Source: Ephydatia muelleri (lineage: Eukaryota; Porifera; Demospongiae; Spongillida; Spongillidae). From it: 64,000 nucleotides of DNA. Positions 57,801-64,000 of the stretch are shown here, piece after piece. The stretch is taken from NCBI GenBank assembly GCA_013339895.1, contig JABACO010000023.1:489501-553500 (forward strand), in the 5' to 3' direction. A program made the position numbers and the translations under genes. Position 1 is the first letter of the stretch. The number at the start of each line of letters is the position of its first letter. Under the pieces are notes generated by a model. That model had not been told where the DNA came from. It saw only the letters and a list, made by a program, of their open reading frames with translations, and searched no databases.

Positions 57801-60800
57801 CTCAAGACCCCACCAAGACCAAGACCCTACTCTACTCTTCCCCCTCCCCACTCAAAACCCTACTCTACTCTTCCCCATCCCCACCCAGGCCCTACTCTTC
57901 CCCATCCCCACTCAAGACCCTACTCTACGCTTCCCCAACCCCACTCAATACCCTACTCTACTCTTCCCCATCCCCACTCAATACCCTACTCTACGCTTCC
58001 CCATACCCCACTCAATACCCTACTCTACTCTTCCCCATCCCCACTCAATACCCTACTCTACTCTTCCCATTCCCACTCAAGACCCTACTCTACTCTTCCC
58101 CATCCCCACTCAAGACCCTACTCTACTCTTTCCCACTCAAGACCCCTATTCTACTCTTCCCCATCCCCACCCAAGTCCCTACTCTTCCCCACTCAAGACC
58201 CTACTCTACTCTTCCCCATCCCCACCCAAAACCCTACTGTACTCTTCCCCAACCCCACTCAAGTGTGGACACATGATGGATGGATTAGTGGACACATGAT
58301 GGATGGATTAGGGACACATGATGGATGGATTAGTGGACCATGATGGATGGATTAGTGGACACATGATGGATGGATTAGTGGACACATGATGGATGGATTA
58401 GTGGGCACATGATGGATGGATTAGTGGACACATGATGGATGGATTAGTGGGCACATGATGGGGGATTAGTGGACACATGATGGATGGATTAGTGGGCACA
58501 TGATGGACGGATTAGTGGACACATGATGGATGGATTAGTGGACACATGATGGATGGATTAGTGGACACATGGTGGATGGATTAGTGGACACATGGTGGAT
58601 GGATTAGTGGACACTGATGGATGGATTAGTGGACACATGATGGATGGATTAGTGGACACATGATGGATGGATTAGTGGACACATGATGGATGGATAGTGG
58701 ACACATGATGGATGGTTAGTGGACACATGATGGAGGATTAGTGGACACATGATGGATGGATTAGGGGCACATGGTGGATGGATTAGTGGACACATGATGG
58801 ATGGATTAGTGGACACATGGTGGATGGATTAGTGGACACATGATGGATGGATTAGTGGGCACATGGTGGATGGATTAGTGGACACATGATGGATGGATTA
58901 GTGGACACATGATGGAGGATTAGTGGACACATGATGGATGGATTAGTGGACACATGATGGATGGATAGGGACACATGATGGATGGATTAGTGGACACATG
59001 GTGGATGGATTAGTGGACACATGATGGATGGATTAGTGGACACATGAGGATGGATTAGTGGACACATGATGGATGGATTAGTGGACACATGATGGAGGAT
59101 TAGTGGACACATGATGGATGGATTAGTGGACACATGATGGATGGATTAGTGGACACATGATGGATGGATTAGTGGACACATGATGGATGGATAGTGGGCA
59201 CATGGTGGATGGATTAGTGGACACATGATGGATGGATTAGTGGACACATGATGGATGGATTAGTGGACACATGATGGATGGATTAGTGGACACATGATGG
59301 ATGGATTAGTGGACACATGATGGATGGATTAGTGGACACATGATGGATGGATTAGTGGACACATGATGGATGGATTAGTGGACACATGATGGATGGATTA
59401 GTGGACACATGATGGATGGATTAGTGGACACATGATGGATGGATTAGTGGACACATATGGATGGAGTAGTGGAAATATGGAGGGAGGGAGGGAGGAGGGA
59501 GGGAGGGACTAGGGAGGGAGGGAGGAAGGGTGCAATATATAACAGACTAACCACACCCACCTTAGCGCTGATAAATTTGTCTACACCATCTTCTCCATAT
59601 CTGAAACACATAAGGCATTAATGAAACACATGAAGTTAATTAAATGCCAGGTCTGGGCACCATCAAAAATAGGTCTGGGCACCATCAAAAATAGGTCTGG
59701 GCACCATCAAAACACTGGCATGGGCACCATCAAAACATAGGCCTGAGTACCATCAAAACACTGGCTTGGACACCAAAGGCCTGTGCATTACACATGTATT
59801 GCCTATTGAGCCCAGGCCTGCACCCATGCTAACATTAGCAGGTGCCCTGTTCCCATGCTCATCCAGGTGCCCAGTCCCCATGCTCACAGGTACCCAGTTC
59901 CCATGCTCACCAGGTGCCCAGTCCCCATGCTCACCCAGGTACCCAGTTCCCATGCTCACCCAGGTGCCCAGTCCCCATGCTCACCCAGGTGCCCAGTTTC
60001 CATGCTCAACCAGGTGCCCAGTTCCCATGCTCACCCAGGTGCCCAGTTCCCATGCTCACCCAGGTGCCCAGTTCCCATGCTCACCCAGGTACCCAGTTCC
60101 CATGCTCACCCAGGTGCCCAGTTCCCATGCTCACCCGGGGATTAACGGATTCTTAGTCATCTTGAGAAATTGTAGCAATGAGCCAGATGTAATGTACTCA
60201 GTGATGAAGACCAGCTAGTGATTGAAAGAACACAATGTAAGTTATGTTTGTGGGTAAGGGGGAGGGAGGGGGTGGGAGGATGTACTTCAACTTACCCGGT
60301 CCAACTGGTTGACTTTGTCATGCCAGAAATCCACAAAGTTGATGATGTTGTAATGCTATGCAGAGGGTATGTTGATCAGTCAAACAAAAGCAAAACACCC
60401 ACCCACCCACCCACCCACCCACCCAGTGGTGTTGGAACATTAAAGGATCCTCAATGGTCAACAAAATCATCCAACTGTTAGGATCTTATGGCATGGAAAC
60501 CCACTTCTGCTTTAAAAATAAGATATTGTGTGCATCTCATTGCTAGAAAACGATATGGAAGTGACTGGCCAGCTGTGTTTCAAGAGCGGCAAGCATGGGG
60601 ACGGGAACACAAAGCTAAGATAGGGGGACATGTAAGGTACAATGCAATGGCTGGATCACGAGAATGGACAGGAAATGAAGAATCAACCACATGAGAAGAG
60701 TAGTGGAAAGAAAGAAAACGTGGACGAGAGAAGATGGAGGAGCAAAGAAATGAAAGAAAGGTGAGTAGTGCCAAGAGGGAGGGTGAATGGTGGCTACCAC

Positions 60801-61301
60801 ACTACCTTCACTTCCGTTAGCTTCTGAAGAATTTTCGCAAGCCTCTCCTGTCATAAAAAACAATATTAAAACTGAAACTAAAATTGCATTTACACAGCAC
60901 ATACACCCACACAAACACACGCAAACACACGCACGCACAAAACACCGACAGTCCATATACTGCCACGAACCTTGCGATGGCCTCCTCGTGATGCTCTCCT
61001 GTTGGAATAACACACTTCGTTCCAGACCACTTCTACCCCATTCTCCGTGTCCATCGCCAGGTAGGCGGCGTCAATGCCTGGCACATCACGGGCCACCTTA
61101 CAAAACACATAAGTGACTCATCATCCGTGCTAGTGTATTCACTCCCTGTACTTGTTGTTTTGTCTTCTGCCATCTTCCATTATGACTTGTCTCGAGACTC
61201 TGGTTCTCTTCTTCTCCATCGGACAACTCTCTGTCCGCGGTGTTGGGCTCAGCAGCAGGCAGACCTGCAACCACTTTCGAGCTAGTTGGAGATCTGGGCA
61301 T
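51254..61301 (-). CDS. Nuclear receptor-binding protein (NRBP) pseudokinase
   Basis: Catalytically dead kinase-fold adaptor of the WNK-related NRBP family, which acts as a substrate receptor of Cullin-RING ligases and in vesicle trafficking. Recognised exons (minus): 61143-61301, 60971-61096, 60806-60847, 60296-60355, 60135-60214, 59561-59600, 57371-57459, 57008-57091, 56869-56924, 54915-55104, about 53063-53124, 52346-52439, 52153-52260, 51780-51834, 51556-51673, 51445-51500 and 51254-51319; one or two small exons around 52860 are unresolved. Landmarks: GRWQKTKQQV, VPGIDAAYLAMDTENGVEVV, NEVCYS, HYNIINFVDFW, ITEYITSGSLLQFLK, WRRWCRQI, YLHENDIVHGNLSLASIFLQ, HDGLIKIGS, APEYVT, VDIYAFGICALE and RPRAADILNHPVLQ. 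HGN replaces the catalytic HRD and IGS replaces DFG. Exon 59561-59600 is one base short. The intron after 51445-51500 uses a GC donor. Confidence 0.92.
51381..51440. repeat. (CA)n, GT on the NRBP sense, adjoining a GC donor
   Basis: On the sense strand the exon 51445-51500 ends GAG|GCAAGTGTGTGTG, so the GT repeat begins inside the donor. Confidence 0.95.
52663..52696. repeat. Poly-G run then (GGGGAGAA)n
   Basis: About 33 G followed by four GGGGAGAAG units in an NRBP intron. Confidence 0.9.
53361..53430. repeat. (CA)n microsatellite
   Basis: Pure CA on the plus strand in the NRBP intron 53125-54914. Confidence 0.96.
53530..54322. repeat. 36-37 bp minisatellite, about 21 copies
   Basis: Units GATGAAGGTGATGGTGTGAT plus AGGGAGACAATGTGAGG. 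The long minus-strand frames rich in PSPSS/LSPYHTITF come from this array. Confidence 0.95.
54395..54883. repeat. CA-rich complex ending in pure (CA)n
   Basis: ACACACATGTTCACACAAAC units followed by pure CA 54800-54882. On the NRBP sense this is GT just downstream of the donor of exon 54915-55104. Confidence 0.95.
55175..55350. repeat. About 26-bp minisatellite
   Basis: Units CCAACACCCTCCAACTGACA plus CCTTAT, about 6 copies. Confidence 0.88.
55460..56033. repeat. 36-bp minisatellite, 16 copies
   Basis: Units GACCACCCAGTGAGGCCCAG plus AAGTCCAAGCAGTAAT, few variants. The period is divisible by three, which keeps spurious frames open. Confidence 0.96.
56105..56638. repeat. 20-bp minisatellite, about 26 copies
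   Basis: Units AGGAATGGAGTATGGACCAA with ACTAAGG variants. Confidence 0.94.
57105..57345. repeat. Purine-only tract (pyrimidine-rich on NRBP sense)
   Basis: GAGAGGGAGGGGGAGGAGG-type sequence just upstream, on the sense strand, of the acceptor of exon 57008-57091. One AG lies between tract and exon. Confidence 0.9.
57550..58264. repeat. About 32-bp minisatellite, about 22 copies
   Basis: Units CTACTCTACTCTTCCCCATC plus CCCACTCAAGACC, plus-strand pyrimidine-rich, directly abutting the next array. Confidence 0.94.
58265..59475. repeat. 23-bp minisatellite, about 52 copies
   Basis: Units GTGGACACATGATGGATGGA plus TTA, homogeneous. It lies in the NRBP intron between exons 59561-59600 and 57371-57459. 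Confidence 0.96.
59650..59765. repeat. About 22-bp GGTCTGGGCACCATCAAAA repeat, 5 copies
   Basis: Short array in the NRBP intron 59601-60134. Confidence 0.9.
59840..60134. repeat. 25-bp minisatellite that repeats an NRBP 5' splice junction
   Basis: About 12 copies of CATGCTCACCCAGGTGCCCA plus GTTCC. On the sense strand each unit contains CTGG|GTGAGCATGG; the real donor of exon 60135-60214 reads CCGG|GTGAGCATGG and is the end of the array. Confidence 0.94.
60396..60424. repeat. (CCCA)n microsatellite
   Basis: Seven CCCA units in the NRBP intron 60356-60805. Confidence 0.93.
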
Positions 61302-61423
61302 CCCAAGGCGCCACGTAAATGACTCTTATTACGGGATAACGCTCTTAGATTAACGGTCACGCACGCGCACGGTTAAATAACCGATATTAAATAAACGATG
61401 TTAACGTACACGTCTGCCTTATA

Positions 61424-61473
61424 TGTACCAGGTCTGTTATGACGTTCAATTCCGTCATATCAGATCTGGTACA
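61424..61473. other. Imperfect 21-bp inverted repeat with 8-nt loop
   Basis: Arms TGTACCAGGTCTGTTATGAC plus G and CGTCATATCAGATCTGGTAC plus A pair over 21 positions with three mismatches around the loop TTCAATTC. It could be a hairpin RNA, a palindromic binding site or a remnant of a small transposon. Confidence 0.7.
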
Positions 61474-61898
61474 TGAAACAACTACTGTTGACTTCTTTAC
61501 ATGTAGTCCTCATGCGGTTTAAGAAGCAGTCGAATAGTATTTAGGCAGTAAAAGCCGATATTTGTATCAATGTCTGAGTCGGCCTGACTGTTTGAATATG
61601 GTCACTTAATTGTAACGTTTATACTTCATAGCATTATCAGAGAGTAAGCACACATCTCTGGCACTATTAACTAAATTCAAAGTGCGCAGTAGTTTTTATT
61701 TATTTATTTTCCCCTGGGAGAGAGGGGAAGACAGGACACAGCCTCTTCCAGACAATTGTAATGTCCTGCGTAGGTTGTCTTAGAACCGGGGTTTTGGTGG
61801 TACGCTATATCGCAGGTGACCTCTTAATTTAATTATCTGCATGTAAAGCTACTCATGAAGATATCTAATGAAAGCACACCCCAAGTTAAGGCAGCGTA

Positions 61899-62103
61899 CA
61901 CAACCAAAAGTTTGAGCCGAATACGGACTCACAAAAATAGCTCCGTAACACCTCCGCTGGGCAGAACTACGTTTCCGGTACTCCTGCTTATACAGTCCTG
62001 TATATGAATAAACTAAACACCTCCCAGGCGATGCCGTATTTACCATCCGTAACACCTCCGATCGGCAGCGCTCACGTTACGGACACGTAAATTTTTGGTT
62101 GTG
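61899..62103. mobile_element. MITE-like element, 205 bp, TA target duplication
   Basis: Terminal inverted repeats CACAACCAAAA and TTTTGGTTGTG, flanked on both sides by TA (61897-61898 and 62104-62105), as for Tc1/mariner-type non-autonomous elements. It has no coding capacity. Inside it, TCCGTAACACCTCCG occurs twice as a direct repeat (about 61943 and 62047). Confidence 0.65.
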
Positions 62104-62243
62104 TATCGACACACTTTTTATGACCGCTCCGTAATCTGACATACGTCAGTGTCGCGTGTCACGCAATATAAATTAATACAACAGGAGTGACGTAACCATA
62201 ATTATTATGTTACGAATGTAGTTATTGAAATTTCAACCAGGTG

Positions 62244-63392
62244 ATGTCATTTAAAACGTGCAAGTTCTTTACCGCCTTTGCTTGCTTCGGCACACTACTT
62301 GTGTTGTATTACTGTCTTTTAGTTACAGTCATCGAGAAAGAGACGCAGCAAGTTCTGCAAACTCGTAGTATCGACTCACAAACTTCCAAAAACCAAGCTG
62401 ACAGCCGGCGTAGCGTAGATGTGGAACGGGCTGCAGAAAAAACCGAACGTTCTTCTGAGGATGCGTTCATTATCCCTGTTACTTCCGCCCCTTCTCAAGA
62501 CGTGCACGCAGTCTCCGAATCGATTGCACGTCATCAACAGGAGTCTAAAATACAGTACAACCAAACTCACATCACTAGACAAATTCTAGTGCAGGAGAGC
62601 ATACAACGCACGTGCCAGGCAATGTCCCTTATCAACTCATCGTCGGCCCTCTCATCATGGCAACTGTCATATCTCTTGAAGCACTTGATTGTGGATGACA
62701 GGACGCACCTTCTCTACTGCTATGTTCCGAAAGTAGGCTGTGCCAACTGGAAAAGGATATTCAATATTCTTTATGGTGACTATCACTCCGTTGAGAACAT
62801 CTCAGCTGTGAACCATTCCTCAATGAAGCTCCTTAGTTCTTACTCCGACCAGGAGATTGCCTATCGTTTAAAGAACTACTTTAAATTCATGTTTGTTCGA
62901 CATCCAATGGACAGGCTTCTCTCAGCCTTTAGGAACAAGTTTGGAGAACACTTCAAGACCTTTGAGGCAAAGTATGGTGTGCACATAGTTAGAAACTTCA
63001 GGCCAAACCCCCCTGCACACACAAAGGGGGATGATGTGACCTTTGCTGAATTCCTTTCATATGTAGCTTCGACCAGTAACAACCTGCTCAATGAACATTG
63101 GAGTCCTTACATCGATCTTTGTCAACCATGTTTTGTTGATTATGATTATGTGGGGCATTTTGAGTTTCTTGAGGAAGATGCCTCATTCCTTCTTTCTACT
63201 CTAAAGCTGGACAAATTTGTTCATTACCCACAGAAGCAAAAATACTACAACACACTGTCTGAAAAGGAGAGAGGTGCCTACCTTGAAAGTGTTCCTTCCA
63301 AAGTGTTACATGATGTGATCAACAAGTTTGCCTTGGACTTCCAACTGTTTGGATACCAACCACATTTTGTAGGAACTCCCCAAACAATATAA
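62244..63392 (+). CDS. Golgi carbohydrate sulfotransferase (CHST8-14 / HNK-1ST family)
   Basis: Transfers sulfate from PAPS to sugars of proteoglycans or glycoproteins in the Golgi. Single uninterrupted exon, 382 residues, starting at ATG 62244; the GTG three bases upstream is not a likely start. Type II topology: short cytosolic N-terminus, membrane anchor about residues 8-30, then a Ser-rich stem. Catalytic domain: 5'-phosphosulfate loop YVPKVGCANWKR (about 160-171), 3'-phosphate site FVRHPMDRLLSAFRNKF (about 217-233), and the C-terminal LDKFVHYPQKQKYYNTLSEK characteristic of the family. Potential N-glycosylation sites include NQT, NSS, NIS and NHS. The intronless form suggests a retrocopy or simple ancestral structure. 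Which CHST it corresponds to cannot be told from sequence by eye. Confidence 0.93.
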   Translation: MSFKTCKFFTAFACFGTLLVLYYCLLVTVIEKETQQVLQTRSIDSQTSKNQADSRRSVDVERAAEKTERSSEDAFIIPVTSAPSQDVHAVSESIARHQQESKIQYNQTHITRQILVQESIQRTCQAMSLINSSSALSSWQLSYLLKHLIVDDRTHLLYCYVPKVGCANWKRIFNILYGDYHSVENISAVNHSSMKLLSSYSDQEIAYRLKNYFKFMFVRHPMDRLLSAFRNKFGEHFKTFEAKYGVHIVRNFRPNPPAHTKGDDVTFAEFLSYVASTSNNLLNEHWSPYIDLCQPCFVDYDYVGHFEFLEEDASFLLSTLKLDKFVHYPQKQKYYNTLSEKERGAYLESVPSKVLHDVINKFALDFQLFGYQPHFVGTPQTI

Positions 63393-63515
63393 CGAACTGG
63401 CAGAGTGACAGTTATGTGTAGAAATCCAAATCGTATGACGTAATTTGTATATATATATATGTGTGTAGGTCATCACGTGCGCGCGATAAAATATAGTTGA
63501 TTAATATCTCTCCGA

Positions 63516-63856
63516 ATGCCTGGCTGTCGTGGTCAGTTTCTTCTACTTTCCTTAGTGCTACCGGCGAGCGCGGATAAACGTACGTGAGTTATTCCCCTCT
63601 TCCACACCTGCCACTAGCAAATGTGGATTTATGGGATTGACAATGAGCGAGCACACCAAAATAACTGCATTTACCCCTTCATCAGCGTACTACGCCATTC
63701 CAGTTGCCATTTTCATCCTTGTTGCTATCCTCTTGGTGGTGTGTGTCACACTGTGGGTCGTACCGTACTGCGTGGATCACCAGAGGAAGAGGAAGAGGCA
63801 GACAGACGCGGCAAAAGGTGCCAACTTGGACGATGACGATGATGAGATTTCGACAG
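63516..63856 (+). CDS. Small single-pass membrane protein with signal peptide, 5' part
   Basis: Not recognised as a known family. Exon 1 63516-63583 encodes MPGCRGQFLLLSLVLPASAD, a good signal peptide with a likely cleavage after ASA. A 34-nt intron (GTGAGT...CACTAG, 63584-63617) joins in phase to exon 2 63618-63856. Exon 2 gives about 30 extracellular residues, one strong membrane helix (IPVAIFILVAILLVVCVTLW), then a basic stop-transfer patch (HQRKRKRQ) and an acidic run (LDDDDDE). It ends phase 1 at GTAAGA and the rest lies beyond the window. The ATG is 123 nt past the sulfotransferase stop on the same strand. If the short intron is not real, translation could instead start at an internal ATG (63631) without the signal peptide. 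Confidence 0.6.
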
Positions 63857-64000
63857 GTAAGAGAGGCTCTTCAAAATGCATCGCACGTTGTATTTTGGAG
63901 AACGAACTGTTGGACTGTACGCATGTACACGCGCGCAGCCGCACACACTGACTCATCATCCACAACATCATCCCCCCCCCACACACACACACAAAACACA
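63857..64000 (+). other. Intron of the membrane protein gene, to window edge
   Basis: Begins with donor GTAAGA and ends in CCCCCCCC followed by CA repeats; nothing else seen. Confidence 0.6.

Larger units (their letters stand above)
61302..62243. promoter_or_regulatory. Head-to-head intergenic region, NRBP / sulfotransferase
   Basis: 942 bp between divergent ATGs. Contains the hairpin at 61424-61473 and the MITE-like element at 61899-62103. The remainder is unique sequence without ORFs. Promoter role inferred from gene orientation. Confidence 0.5.

Overview
The window is eukaryotic and almost certainly animal. Its genes are split by many short GT-AG introns, and the families present (spectraplakin, class IX myosin, AP-2 transcription factor, NRBP pseudokinase, Golgi carbohydrate sulfotransferase) belong to animals and their close relatives. 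The proteins are well diverged from vertebrate ones, introns go down to about 34-63 nt, and genes are packed head-to-tail and head-to-head. I favour a sponge or other early-branching animal, but the sequence alone does not settle this.

Layout, left to right: (1) a partial class IX myosin gene on the minus strand (1-4174); (2) a head-to-head promoter region; (3) a giant spectraplakin (MACF1/dystonin/shot family) gene on the plus strand, about 5448-38169, with about 53 exons, two interchangeable first exons, a CH1-CH2 actin-binding head, a long spectrin-repeat rod interrupted by a 1000-N assembly gap, two EF hands, a GAS2 microtubule-binding domain and a C-terminal SxIP EB1-binding motif; (4) three minus-strand housekeeping genes, head to tail: EIF3H, PITHD1 and MRPL15; (5) a 331-bp bidirectional promoter with a CCAAT box; (6) an AP-2 transcription factor gene (45907-50938, plus); (7) an NRBP pseudokinase gene on the minus strand (51254-61301) whose introns carry very large minisatellites; (8) a spacer with a palindromic hairpin and a TA-flanked MITE-like element; (9) a single-exon carbohydrate sulfotransferase (plus); (10) the start of a small signal-peptide, single-pass membrane protein gene cut by the window edge.

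The genes form no pathway. Spectraplakin and myosin IX are both cytoskeletal and share a promoter region.

The most unusual property is the tandem-repeat content of the introns. Arrays are anchored at splice sites. Some arrays repeat the 5' splice junction itself. Arrays before acceptors often contain no AG on the sense strand for up to about 0.9 kb. (GT)n tends to follow donors and (CA)n to precede acceptors in the gene's own sense. Several coding exons carry single-base frameshifts, most at short homopolymers, which look like consensus errors in the assembly.
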